Shown in pieces: positions 1 to 7,492 of a stretch of DNA of 64,000 nucleotides (positions are counted from its first letter, which is position 1; each line of letters starts with the position of its first letter). The position numbers were made by a program, and so were the translations under genes. Source of the DNA: an uncultured Clostridia bacterium. GTDB taxonomy: Bacteria; Bacillota; Clostridia; Christensenellales; Aristaeellaceae. Where the stretch lies: the NCBI GenBank assembly GCA_934662505.1, contig CAKUKE010000002.1, positions 1-64,000 on the forward strand, given 5' to 3'. The notes beneath the pieces were generated by a model. That model worked only from the letters and a program-made list of their open reading frames with translations, did no database searches and was not told the origin of the DNA.

Positions 1-59
1 CCTTCAGCGCCGAAAGTACTTGGCTGGACACGGCCCGGGAGGATAGGTCGCCGCCGGAT
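1..59 (+). rRNA. rrf: 5S rRNA, 3' part (partial, cut by window start)
   Basis: The first ~59 bases match the 3' half of a clostridial 5S rRNA. The loop E/helix IV part (GAAAGTACTTGGCTGG) is followed by CCCGGGAGGATAGGTCGCCG and a 3' strand ending CCGGATC that would pair with the missing 5' end. A strong intrinsic terminator follows within 10 bases, as expected at the end of an rrn operon. The exact 3' end is uncertain by a few bases. Confidence 0.85.
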
Positions 60-66
60 CCCACTT

Positions 67-95
67 GAGGACATTCAACTGAATGTCCTCTTTTT
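67..95 (+). terminator. Intrinsic terminator of the rRNA operon
   Basis: A perfect 10-bp stem (GAGGACATTC, 67-76, with GAATGTCCTC, 81-90) and a 4-base loop are followed by five T residues. It lies directly behind the 5S end. Confidence 0.9.
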
Positions 96-96
96 C

Positions 97-586
97 TATG
101 CCCCTGCTGCCGCACTCCATTCTGCTCTCAGGGACGTGGAAACATTTCCGTTTTTTTGAAGTGATAAAACTCTGAATGGGGGAGCTGAGCATTCTTGTTA
201 ACTTAATCTGAGGAGGCAGCACCAACGGGTTCAGAGACAGCATCTGACAGCCTTGGTTGGCTGCGGCTTTTTTCCAATACTCTTGACATGGATCCCCTTT
301 TGTTTTAACAGGATTTTGCACTTCTGTTGATCTTGCCGTGCTGTATAAAACACCACATGTCCTCTGAGAGTTTGAAGTAGGTTGCTGACGATTTGATTGG
401 GGGCAGGCATATTCGTGCACACTGCCCTTTTGCTGACAAAGTATTCTGGGGAGGCGGTGGGACGACCTGCCTGCTCGTTTTGGATGCATTTTTAGAGCGT
501 GAAGGTGGTATTTTCTGAAACCCTTGCGTTTTGGGTGACTTGAAACTATACGGGTTGCACAGTATAACTAATATAATAAGTTTTAC
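97..586. other. Gene-poor stretch between the rRNA operon and the TnpB-like gene
   Basis: I see no supportable gene here. A minus-strand reading frame runs across it but continues through the terminator into the 5S rRNA and has no family resemblance I recognise. A weak hairpin (CAGCC 248-252 with GGCTG 259-263, then CGGC and six T) could be a terminator. Base composition is AT-richer than the later housekeeping region, which fits decayed accessory DNA. Confidence 0.5.
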
Positions 587-615
587 TTGCTATTTACTGA
601 TGAAAACGTTATACT
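587..615 (+). promoter_or_regulatory. Sigma-A type promoter of the TnpB-like gene
   Basis: TTGCTA at 587-592 and TATACT at 610-615 are separated by exactly 17 bases. The gene's Shine-Dalgarno (GGGGGAG, ~629-635) and ATG at 642 follow. A second AT-rich TATAAT at 572-577 has no well-placed -35. Confidence 0.6.
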
Positions 616-641
616 GAAGACGAAAAAAGGGGGAGAAACGG

Positions 642-2168
642 ATGAAAAAGGCAAGTACGGATACATGTTGCCTGACACTGCCGCTAAAACTGGAGAAGTG
701 GCAGGAAGATCGCCTTAGAAAGCGTTTCGAACTTGCTCGACAGATTTATAATACCATGATTTGCGCAGAACTGAAGAAACTTGAACGCCTGAAACGCACT
801 GCGCGTTACAGGGATATTCAGCAGAAGATTCAGGATCAGAGTTTGGATCAAAACAGGGATGAGGTACGGAAGCTATACAAGGAACGAGACGTGCTTTTAA
901 AAAATGCCGGCTTTACAGAATATGATTTTAAATCAGATATAAAGGACTATTATAAATGTTTTAAAGAGAATATAGGTTCCAGCGTTGCAGTTCACGGAAT
1001 TGCGCCTCAGGTTTGGGCGGCTTTTGAAAAGGTGTTGCTTAAGGGCGGAAAGAAGGTTCATTATAAAAAGCCCGGAGATATTTATTCTTTGCGCGGTTAT
1101 TCTGTTGCAGGAAAAAGCGGTGGCGTTGAAATTATGTTTAGAAAAACGTATATCGAATGGAAGGGACTAAAGCTGCCGTTGAAGCTCTCTTCGAATAATT
1201 CATACGAGTGCGAGATGCTGCATTATAGAATCAAGTATGTTCGATTGCTCAGAAAACCCGGGAAGAAGAATGACCACTGGTATGCTCAGCTTGCACTGGA
1301 GGGGAAGCCGGTTGTAAAGCATGATCCTCGTACTGGTGAAGCCGTCCATCCTATCGGAAGAGGAAGTGTAGGGCTTGACATCGGGACGCAGACGCTTGCA
1401 TATTCTGCTACAGGGGAAGTTAACTTGGTTGAGTTGGCCGATCAGGTACAGAATATAGAACAGACAAAGCGACGCTTGCAAAGAAAACTTGACAGGAGCC
1501 GGAGAAAAACGAATCCGAATAATTATGCGGAAGATGGTACCGTGAAGCGTGGAATTAAGTTGACGCATAACAAATCCAAACGATATAGAATCCTTCAACG
1601 GGAATTGACGTATCTTCAGCACCTCCAGGCTGAGACCCGAAAACGACAGCACATCCAATTGGCAAATCATTTGCTCTCATTAGGTGATTGCTTTTATGTA
1701 GAAAAAATGGATTGGACGGCTCTTGCGCACAGGGCAAAGAAAAATGTGATTTCCGAGAAGACCGGAAAGTTTAAAAGAAAAAAGCGTTTCGGAAAATCCA
1801 TAGCTAATAAGGCGCCTGCTACCCTTATTGGCATTTTGCGGCAGAAGTGTGAATCGCTCGGTATTCCTGGTGTCATAGAGGTTCCAACGTCTGTCAGAGC
1901 CAGTCAGTACAACCATCAGACCGGTGAATATACAAAAAAAGAATTGTCGCAACGTTGGAACGATATGTCAGAAGGGGAAAGAATACAGCGTGATTTGTAC
2001 TCGGCTTTTTTGCTACAACATTACGATCCTGAAACGAGCAATTTTCACTTGGCTTCCATCCAGAAGGATTATTCGAAATTTGTTAAGCTCCATCATCAGG
2101 TCATAGCGCGTTTGTCAACAATGCCTAAAACACCTTCCAGTATGGGAATATACTGTAGCATTCGTTAG
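642..2168 (+). CDS. TnpB/Cas12-like RuvC nuclease (zinc-knuckle-less)
   Basis: This 508-residue protein belongs to the IS200/IS605 accessory nuclease (TnpB) superfamily from which type V Cas12 effectors arose. Family members cut DNA guided by an RNA encoded at or beyond the 3' end of the gene. The N-terminal ~240 residues are basic and helical, like TnpB WED/REC regions. RuvC-I is GLDIGTQTLA with D246, RuvC-II is FYVEKMDW with E354, and RuvC-III is QRDLYSAFLL with D451, so all three catalytic acids appear intact. The usual CxxC...CxxC zinc knuckle between RuvC-II and RuvC-III is missing: that stretch has no cysteine pair. The protein is about 100 residues longer than typical TnpB, and no tnpA transposase is adjacent. 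A structured intergenic region and CRISPR-like repeats follow immediately. Base use is AT-richer than its neighbours, suggesting transfer. Confidence 0.85.
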   Translation: MKKASTDTCCLTLPLKLEKWQEDRLRKRFELARQIYNTMICAELKKLERLKRTARYRDIQQKIQDQSLDQNRDEVRKLYKERDVLLKNAGFTEYDFKSDIKDYYKCFKENIGSSVAVHGIAPQVWAAFEKVLLKGGKKVHYKKPGDIYSLRGYSVAGKSGGVEIMFRKTYIEWKGLKLPLKLSSNNSYECEMLHYRIKYVRLLRKPGKKNDHWYAQLALEGKPVVKHDPRTGEAVHPIGRGSVGLDIGTQTLAYSATGEVNLVELADQVQNIEQTKRRLQRKLDRSRRKTNPNNYAEDGTVKRGIKLTHNKSKRYRILQRELTYLQHLQAETRKRQHIQLANHLLSLGDCFYVEKMDWTALAHRAKKNVISEKTGKFKRKKRFGKSIANKAPATLIGILRQKCESLGIPGVIEVPTSVRASQYNHQTGEYTKKELSQRWNDMSEGERIQRDLYSAFLLQHYDPETSNFHLASIQKDYSKFVKLHHQVIARLSTMPKTPSSMGIYCSIR

Positions 2169-2319
2169 TGCGAAGATGAAGTAGAAAAAAAAGAGGTGCA
2201 GTTCGCACTAAAAAACGGTCGATTGTCCGTCCGAGGCTACCGATAATGGCGATGTTGATCGCCTTGGTAGCAGAAGAGCACGGGAAAATAGTCAGCGCGC
2301 AGCGTCATAAAACACGCTG
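2165..2319 (+). ncRNA. Candidate guide-scaffold RNA (omegaRNA/tracrRNA-like) downstream of the TnpB-like gene
   Basis: Three strong stems lie just behind, and overlapping, the nuclease stop codon. TTAGTGCGAA (2165-2174) pairs perfectly with TTCGCACTAA (2202-2211). GCTACC (2236-2241) pairs with GGTAGC (2266-2271) and encloses GGCGAT (2248-2253) with ATCGCC (2258-2263) around a GTTG loop. CAGCGT (2300-2305) pairs with ACGCTG (2314-2319). No reading frame explains this. In known TnpB systems the guide RNA scaffold occupies exactly this position. That this segment is transcribed as a guide scaffold is inference. Confidence 0.55.
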
Positions 2320-2389
2320 TGAAAAGCTATCTACCGACTCACGGTGCATTTTCATTCATACGTGCGTTGATGTTATGTGCATTTTTGCC

Positions 2390-2556
2390 GTAGCAATCCA
2401 CGCGGGGAGCACCGAGGCAAAGACCCACTGGATGCCGGCACTTGAACCGCCGGAGGGGTAGCAATCCACGCGGGGAGCACCGAGGCAAAGCGCTCCGCCG
2501 TCCATGTTGAGCCAGCCTTGATAGTAGCCATCCACGCAGAATGCGTCAAGATAAAA
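2390..2556. CRISPR. Short CRISPR-like array: two identical 33-bp repeats plus one degenerate repeat
   Basis: Repeat 1 (2390-2422) and repeat 2 (2458-2490) are identical over 33 bases, beginning GTAGCAATCCACGC and ending CCGAGGCAAAG. They are separated by a unique 35-base spacer (2423-2457). A second unique spacer of 33 bases (2491-2523) leads to a third unit at about 2524-2556. That unit keeps 13 of the first 14 repeat bases and then diverges, like the decayed terminal repeat of a CRISPR array. Repeat and spacer lengths are in the normal CRISPR range. On the minus strand the repeat ends GCGTGGATTGCTAC, which recalls the GCGTGGATTG core of many type I-C repeats, so orientation and type are open. 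No cas1/cas2 is nearby. Confidence 0.55.
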
Positions 2557-2575
2557 AGGGACACCAGAGGTTACA

Positions 2576-2713
2576 ATGAAGCGGCTGCAGCTGCCGACAC
2601 TTGATACAGAACAGGTGAAATATGAAAATGTAGCTGCATCAAATGAAACTATTGCGGCACTGGGCAACTCGTTGAAGCCCGGTGCTTTTTTGCGGAGAAG
2701 TGGCAGCGTCTGA
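2576..2713 (+). CDS. Possible 45-aa protein next to the repeat array
   Basis: An ATG preceded by AGAGG (2566-2570) opens a 45-codon frame that begins MKRLQLPTLDTEQVKYEN and ends at TGA 2711-2713. The composition is protein-like (mixed polar helix) rather than random, but I recognise no family. It lies 20 bases beyond the degenerate repeat. It could be a real small protein, the N-terminal remnant of a lost gene, or chance. Confidence 0.25.
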   Translation: MKRLQLPTLDTEQVKYENVAASNETIAALGNSLKPGAFLRRSGSV

Positions 2714-3039
2714 ACTTGGGGTAAGATGACCGTGTGCACAGACAACCGACCGTGGTAAAGGGAAGCGGGAGGCAGTGTGGTTGAAAACAGTGCGTGGACG
2801 TTAAGACGGGAAACGGCCAGATATAAAACGTAGAAAGAAAAAGGCGGTGTGCAGGGCGCATACACTTGAAATGGCTGTCTGGCGCGCTGAGAAGATTTTT
2901 GCAAGCGGGGAAAAGTGCTCAAAAACAGGACAAAATCACCTGAAAAAAAGAAAAGGGCTTTTCTTTCCGGGGAGATTTTGGTATACTATGAACTAAGAAC
3001 GATGGGCGCCGCGGAAACTGCGCAGCGCGAAGGAGCGGT
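2714..3039. other. Intergenic region ahead of alr, with a candidate promoter
   Basis: No gene is supported. A likely -10 hexamer TATACT at 2982-2987 stands 17 bases behind a weak -35-like TTTTCT (2959-2964) and would drive alr. A small hairpin of A/T-rich arms (GAAAAG and CTTTTC, ~2950-2964) overlaps it. Confidence 0.4.
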
Positions 3040-4140
3040 ATGCGGTATCGTGGAACCTACATCACGGTGAATCTGGAAGCCATTCGCCATAACCTTCGGG
3101 AAATCCGGAAGCTGCTGCCGGACAACGTGCGTATTCTGGCGGTGGTTAAGGCGGACGCTTACGGGCACGGAGCCGTGCCGGTCTCCCGCGCCGCGCTGGA
3201 GGCAGGCGCGGATATGCTGGCGGTGGCCATCCCGGAGGAAGGGGTCGAGCTGCGCCGTGCGGGCGTTCAGGCGCCTGTGCTGGTGCTGGGTCCCACGACC
3301 CGGCGGGATGCCGAGGCGTGCGTGGAGTACGGGCTGACGATGACCGTGTGCGATGCGCAGGAGGTGGCATGGATCGAGCACGCCTGTGTATCGGCCGAGC
3401 GTTCGGCGCAGGCGCACCTGAAGCTGGATACCGGGATGGGGCGCATTGGCGCCCGCACACCGGAACAGGTGCAGCAGGTGCTGGATGCGATTAGAAACGC
3501 GCCGCACGTGACGCTGTCGGGGGTGTACACCCATTTTGCCGACGCGGATGGCGACGACGCCAGCTATTCTAAAATGCAGATGGCGCGGTTTGACACACTG
3601 TGCCGCGGGCTGCCGGAGCATCTTCTCCGCCACGCCGCTGCCAGCGCCGCCATGCTGCGCTTCCCGGAGGGACGCTACGATATGGTGCGGGCGGGGATCA
3701 TCCTTTATGGGTGCCCCGCATGGCAGGAAAGCCGCCTTTCGCTGGAGCCTGCCATGACGTGGAAGGCGGAGGTGACCTACGTCAAGTGGATTGAACCGGG
3801 GGAATGCGTCAGCTACGGCTGCACGTTCCGTGCGGAGAGACCGACGCAGGTGGCAACGCTGGCTGTGGGCTATGCGGACGGGTATCATCGCGCGCTGTCC
3901 GGTCGAGGCTGTGTGCTTTTGCACGGACGGCGCTGCCCCATTCTGGGGCGGGTCTGCATGGATCAGACCATGGTGGATGTGACCGGCGTCCCGGACGTGA
4001 AGCCGGGGGACGAGGCGGTTTTGATGGGACGGGACGGCGATGCCGAACTCTCTGCGGACGAACTGGCCGCGATGTGCGGCACCATCAGCTACGAAATGCT
4101 GCTGGCACACGGAAAACGGGTGCCGGTGGAATATGAGTGA
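3040..4140 (+). CDS. alr: Alanine racemase
   Basis: This PLP enzyme interconverts L- and D-alanine in the cytosol and supplies D-Ala for peptidoglycan. Its 366 residues are normal for the family. The N-terminal TIM barrel carries the PLP lysine in AVVKADAYGHG (K37) and the LDTGMGRIG motif at ~129-137. The C-terminal beta domain carries the catalytic tyrosine in VSYGCTF (Y259) and the conserved CMDQTMVDV (~306-313). The ATG at 3040 follows AAGGAGCGGT. The next gene starts 11 bases after its stop, so alr probably heads an alr-rsmD-coaD operon. I see no sign that it is dedicated to a special pathway. Confidence 0.97.
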   Translation: MRYRGTYITVNLEAIRHNLREIRKLLPDNVRILAVVKADAYGHGAVPVSRAALEAGADMLAVAIPEEGVELRRAGVQAPVLVLGPTTRRDAEACVEYGLTMTVCDAQEVAWIEHACVSAERSAQAHLKLDTGMGRIGARTPEQVQQVLDAIRNAPHVTLSGVYTHFADADGDDASYSKMQMARFDTLCRGLPEHLLRHAAASAAMLRFPEGRYDMVRAGIILYGCPAWQESRLSLEPAMTWKAEVTYVKWIEPGECVSYGCTFRAERPTQVATLAVGYADGYHRALSGRGCVLLHGRRCPILGRVCMDQTMVDVTGVPDVKPGDEAVLMGRDGDAELSADELAAMCGTISYEMLLAHGKRVPVEYE

Positions 4141-4151
4141 GGAAACGGACA

Positions 4152-4970
4152 ATGGAAGATAAAACGGTGCAGAAAAACAAAAAGAAAAAGCAGGGCGTCA
4201 AGCTGTCGCCCAAGCCCTACCTGAAGGGGAAGGCGGCCAGCGCGCTGGCCTTTCGCAGGAGCTGGAAGGTGCTCTTGTATTACATCATCTACATCTTCTT
4301 TTTCCTGATCATCGGGTCGTCGCTGAACTTTGACAGCATGCTGCTGCGTCTTTTGACCAACGGCATCGTGATTATCGGTACGGTGGTGCTGATGCTCAAT
4401 GAGGGTGCACGGGTAGGCGACGGCGACGTGGCGTTTGCCGAGATCGCATGGGGCAGGCAGGAAGCCGGAAAGAGCGTGGATGAAGGAGATATGGACCGGT
4501 GCTTCCATCCGCTCAAGGGCGTTGTGACCGCGCTGACGGGCGCCGCGCCGTTCCTGATCGCTTCGATCGTGTATGCCTTTCTGGCGCAGAAGCAGACGTA
4601 TACCCTTCAGGCGCTTCCCGGCTGGCTGTCCTCCTACGCGGGCGTGGAAGAAATCGCCCAGCCGCTGGCCTACTACCAGCAGACGGTGGCGTTCACGGGG
4701 GTGGATGCGGTGCGCATGATCACCCGTCTGTGTATTTTCCCCTATATGAACATTGTGACGGTGGATAACGCCGCAGGGGTGCTGGTGCTGGATCGTATCA
4801 GCCCGCTGCTCATATTGCTGCCTGCGCTGGGCTATATGGCGGGCTACTGCATGGGACCCCGTTCCCGCGCCATGACCCATGGCAGCATTGAAAGCAACAA
4901 CCGCCGGCGTGCGCGTCAGCAGAAGAAGGCGGCGCGGGCGCGTAAACAGAAGGATAACACCATCATCTGA
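4152..4970 (+). CDS. Integral membrane protein of unknown function
   Basis: This 272-residue protein has a lysine-rich N-terminal tail, then hydrophobic segments at about 36-55 and 58-78, another at ~125-145, one at ~185-205, and a last one at ~215-235. It ends with an arginine/lysine/glutamine-rich cytoplasmic tail. I recognise no named family. The ATG at 4152 is chosen because GAGGAA lies 8 bases upstream; an in-frame GTG at 4137 overlapping the alr stop is possible. Tight spacing to alr and to rsmD (24 bases) indicates cotranscription. Confidence 0.75.
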   Translation: MEDKTVQKNKKKKQGVKLSPKPYLKGKAASALAFRRSWKVLLYYIIYIFFFLIIGSSLNFDSMLLRLLTNGIVIIGTVVLMLNEGARVGDGDVAFAEIAWGRQEAGKSVDEGDMDRCFHPLKGVVTALTGAAPFLIASIVYAFLAQKQTYTLQALPGWLSSYAGVEEIAQPLAYYQQTVAFTGVDAVRMITRLCIFPYMNIVTVDNAAGVLVLDRISPLLILLPALGYMAGYCMGPRSRAMTHGSIESNNRRRARQQKKAARARKQKDNTII

Positions 4971-4994
4971 CAACGTCGCGAGGGGAAAAACGGC

Positions 4995-5549
4995 ATGCGG
5001 ATCGTAGCGGGCACGGCCCGATCAAGAACCATTCAGGCGCCGCCGGGACAGGACACCCGTCCGACGCTGGACAGGGTGCGGGAAACGGTGTTCAACCTGC
5101 TGCAGGGCATGGTGGCGGATACACGTGTGCTGGATCTGTATGCCGGCAGCGGCGCGCTGGCGCTGGAGGCGGTCAGCCGCGGCGCACGGGAAGCGGTGCT
5201 GGTGGATGTGAGCCGGGACGCGCTGCGGTGCATCCGCGCCAATGTGGCGGCGCTGGGCTTTGACAGCCAGTGCCGCGTGATGGCGATGACGGATCGGCAG
5301 GCGGTCGCAGCGCTGGCCGGGCAGGCTTTCGACCTGATCTTTTTAGATCCGCCCTATCGAATGGATACGACGGATACGGTGCATCTGCTGCTGGAAAAGG
5401 GGCTGATTGCGCCGGAAACACTGGTGGTGGTGGAGTATGACTGCCATGTGCCCCGGCTGGAGGAAGCGTTTACCTGCATCAAGGAACGCCGATTCGGGGA
5501 TACGCATGTGCGGATATATCGGCTGGCAAGGGAGGAAGAAACGCCGTGA
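4995..5549 (+). CDS. rsmD: 16S rRNA (guanine966-N2)-methyltransferase RsmD
   Basis: This SAM-dependent enzyme methylates G966 of 16S rRNA in the assembled 30S particle. The 184-residue Rossmann fold shows the family N-terminus (RIVAGTARSRTIQAP), the RPTLDRVRETVFNLL motif at ~24-38, the SAM-binding LDLYAGSGALALEA, and the catalytic LIFLDPPY. The gene overlaps coaD by four bases. The rsmD-coaD pair is a conserved arrangement in Bacillota. Confidence 0.95.
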   Translation: MRIVAGTARSRTIQAPPGQDTRPTLDRVRETVFNLLQGMVADTRVLDLYAGSGALALEAVSRGAREAVLVDVSRDALRCIRANVAALGFDSQCRVMAMTDRQAVAALAGQAFDLIFLDPPYRMDTTDTVHLLLEKGLIAPETLVVVEYDCHVPRLEEAFTCIKERRFGDTHVRIYRLAREEETP

Positions 5550-6022
5550 ATTGCCTGTATCCGGGCAGCTTTGACCCGGTCACGGTAGGGCATATGGACG
5601 TCATCCGGCGCGCAAGTCTGCTGTTTGACCGGGTGTATGTGGCCATTTTGCATAATCCGTCCAAAACGGGCTGCTTTACTGTGGCGGAGCGGGAAAAGAT
5701 GCTGACGGCCTGCTGCGCGCGGTATCCGAACGTGACCGTCACTTCCTATGCGGGCTTGACGGTGGAACTGGCGCAAAAACTGCAGGTGCGGGTGCTGATC
5801 CGCGGGGTGCGCAACACGGCCGACATGGAGGGCGAAGGGGTGCTTGCACGGCTGAACCGTCAGCTGTGGCCCGAGGCGGAGACCCTGCTTTTGCCCGCTT
5901 CTCCGCAGGTGCGGGATGTGAGCGCCAGCACTGCCCGGGAAGTCGCCGCCTTTCACGGGGATCTGGCGGGCTTTGTGCCGCCGGAAGCACAGATGCAGGT
6001 GCGGGAAAAATTCGGCTATTGA
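5546..6022 (+). CDS. coaD: Phosphopantetheine adenylyltransferase
   Basis: CoaD transfers AMP from ATP to 4'-phosphopantetheine in coenzyme A synthesis. The 158-residue protein has the nucleotidyltransferase signature GSFDPVTVGHMD at 7-18 (T/HxGH type) and the RGVRNTADME stretch corresponding to the RGLR...DFEYE motif. Compared with well-studied CoaD proteins the region after RGVR is divergent (EGEGVLARLNRQ, and VSAST instead of ISSS near ~130). The start is GTG at 5546, overlapping the rsmD stop as GTGA; an internal ATG would remove the active site. Confidence 0.93.
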   Translation: MNCLYPGSFDPVTVGHMDVIRRASLLFDRVYVAILHNPSKTGCFTVAEREKMLTACCARYPNVTVTSYAGLTVELAQKLQVRVLIRGVRNTADMEGEGVLARLNRQLWPEAETLLLPASPQVRDVSASTAREVAAFHGDLAGFVPPEAQMQVREKFGY

Positions 6023-6040
6023 CAGGCGAGGGAGGTTCGC

Positions 6041-6718
6041 ATGAAAAACGATTTGACCACCTATCAGACCATTGACGAGATGAACCTGCTGCTCAACAAC
6101 GCCAAGGTCATCCCCCTTTCCGGCCGGGTGATGCTGGATCGGGAACAGCTGCGGGCGCTGCTGGATCAGCTGGAAAACAGTCTGTCGCCCGAGCTGAAAA
6201 AGGCGCGGCAGATCATGTCCATGGAAGAAGAAATCATCAACGAAAGTCAGCGTCAGGCGGATGCGACCCGCCGGCAGGCGGAGGAGACGCTGCGTCAGGC
6301 CAGCGGTGACGCCCGCAAGACCACCGAAGACGCAAAAAATCAGGCCGCCGCCGCCGTGGCGGAGGCTCAGGCCAGAAGCGCAGACATGCAGCGGGATGCG
6401 GCGGAGCGCGCCAACGCGACGTTAGGGGAGGCGCAGAACCGTGCGCAGGCCATGCTGGCCGACGCGCAGAACCGTGCCGCCGCCATGCTCAGCGATGCGC
6501 AGAATCAGGCGCAGGCCATGGTCAGCGAAAGCGAGATCATGATGCGCGCCCAGCGGGATGCGCAGGAGCTGATGAGCCGCACCCAGCAGGAGTGCCAGAC
6601 CTATTCCGATCAGGTGCACATGAGCGTGACCAAGATGATGGAGGATGCGGACGACGGTCTTTCGCGGCAGCTGGACGCTTTGCGCGCCCTGCGGCAGCAG
6701 ATTACCGGGGGCATGTAA
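6041..6718 (+). CDS. Alanine/glutamine-rich coiled-coil protein
   Basis: This 225-residue cytosolic protein is dominated by a long helix. After a ~60-residue head (DEMNLLLNNAKVIPLSGRVM) come about 110 residues of repeating AEAQ/ADAQNRAQAML-type segments at ~85-175, with near-repeats such as LADAQNRAAAMLSDAQNQAQ. A short C-terminal helix ends in LRQQITGGM. The architecture resembles DivIVA-like or ATP synthase b-like coiled coils seen beside coaD or rpmF in Bacillota, but I cannot assign a function. It follows coaD by 18 bases with its own GGAGG and is probably in the same operon. Confidence 0.75.
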   Translation: MKNDLTTYQTIDEMNLLLNNAKVIPLSGRVMLDREQLRALLDQLENSLSPELKKARQIMSMEEEIINESQRQADATRRQAEETLRQASGDARKTTEDAKNQAAAAVAEAQARSADMQRDAAERANATLGEAQNRAQAMLADAQNRAAAMLSDAQNQAQAMVSESEIMMRAQRDAQELMSRTQQECQTYSDQVHMSVTKMMEDADDGLSRQLDALRALRQQITGGM

Positions 6719-6757
6719 AAAAGCCCGCTGCAGAACCCGAAGAAAGCAAAAAAATGC

Positions 6758-6786
6758 TTGACACAACGCCGCCGGACGGCTATACT
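6758..6786 (+). promoter_or_regulatory. Strong sigma-A promoter for rpmH
   Basis: A perfect TTGACA (6758-6763) and TATACT (6781-6786) are separated by 17 bases. The transcript would carry an ~80-base leader before the AAAGGAG site of rpmH. Confidence 0.85.
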
Positions 6787-6872
6787 ATAATAGCTGTCTT
6801 GTGGTGCTTTCGATCACAGTGCGCAACAATAAGGCCGTGAATCGGTCTTTGAAACTAAAGGAGTTGTTTGCT

Positions 6873-7007
6873 ATGAAGCATACTTACCAGCCCAAAAAAC
6901 GTCAGCGCAATAAGGTTCATGGTTTCCGTGCCCGCATGTCCACCAAGAACGGTCGCCGCGTGCTTGCCGCCCGCCGCCGCCGTGGCCGCAAGGAACTGAC
7001 GGTCTGA
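6873..7007 (+). CDS. rpmH: Ribosomal protein bL34
   Basis: This 44-residue, arginine/lysine-rich 50S protein begins MKHTYQPKKRQRNKVHGF and shows the family signature MSTKNGRRVLAARRRRGRKEL. The ATG at 6873 lies 9 bases after AAAGGAG. It heads the conserved rpmH-rnpA-yidD-yidC-khpB cluster that in many Bacillota sits beside dnaA. Here dnaA is about 44 kb away in the same orientation. Confidence 0.97.
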   Translation: MKHTYQPKKRQRNKVHGFRARMSTKNGRRVLAARRRRGRKELTV

Positions 7008-7145
7008 CCCGTCTCTTCCTCAGGCTGAGAAGGATCTGCATGGCTTAGCCCCGCCCCGTTGCTTGCCACCGTGCATCGTCTTTCGGGGCGGGTTTGTTAT
7101 ATCCGCCGCCCCGCGGCGCGTGCACCGGGGGAGAAGGGTGAAAAG

Positions 7146-7481
7146 GTGCAAAAACAGTATCGCCTGCGTAAAAATGGGCAGTTCCGTTTCGTTTACCGCA
7201 AGGGCAAGGGCGCAGGAAGCCGGGAAATGGGGCTCAGCTTTGTGCGGGGACCGCGCATGCTGGTCGGCTTTGCCGTAAGCAAAAAAGTCGGCGACGCCGT
7301 GGTACGCAACCGGGTCAAGCGCCGTCTGCGGGAAGCGTTCCGCGCTCAGATGCCGCTGCTCAAGTGCGGCATGTATGTGTTTACTGCCCGTGAAGCCGCC
7401 GCTCATGCCGATTTTCATACGCTGGAGCGCTCCATGCGCTATGTGCTTCGCAAAAGCGATCTGTACCGGAAGGAAGCGTAA
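7146..7481 (+). CDS. rnpA: Ribonuclease P protein component
   Basis: RnpA is the basic protein partner of the RNase P ribozyme, which trims tRNA 5' leaders. The frame carries the family sequence YRLRKNGQFRFVYRKGK at the N-terminus and the signature KKVGDAVVRNRVKRRLREAF (RNR motif). The GTG at 7146 fits the usual ~111-residue length and follows a purine-rich GGGGAGAAGGGTG. The longer frame from 7059 would add 29 residues unlike the family. The gene lies between rpmH and yidD in the standard order. Confidence 0.94.
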   Translation: MQKQYRLRKNGQFRFVYRKGKGAGSREMGLSFVRGPRMLVGFAVSKKVGDAVVRNRVKRRLREAFRAQMPLLKCGMYVFTAREAAAHADFHTLERSMRYVLRKSDLYRKEA

Positions 7482-7492
7482 AGGGTGCGGCC

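Noticed and set aside
4..489. A 161-codon minus-strand frame at the left end
   Set aside because: It runs through the 5S rRNA 3' end and its terminator, has no ribosome binding site and no family resemblance.
2390..2556. Relic of a type I-C CRISPR array on the minus strand
   Set aside because: The GCGTGGATTG core is suggestive, but the typical internal palindrome and GAAAC-type end are missing and no type I cas gene is present. Kept only as an alternative reading of the array.
2356..2922. A 188-codon minus-strand frame over the repeats
   Set aside because: It exists mainly because the repeats lack stops in that frame; composition is not protein-like and it crosses the spacers and the alr upstream region.
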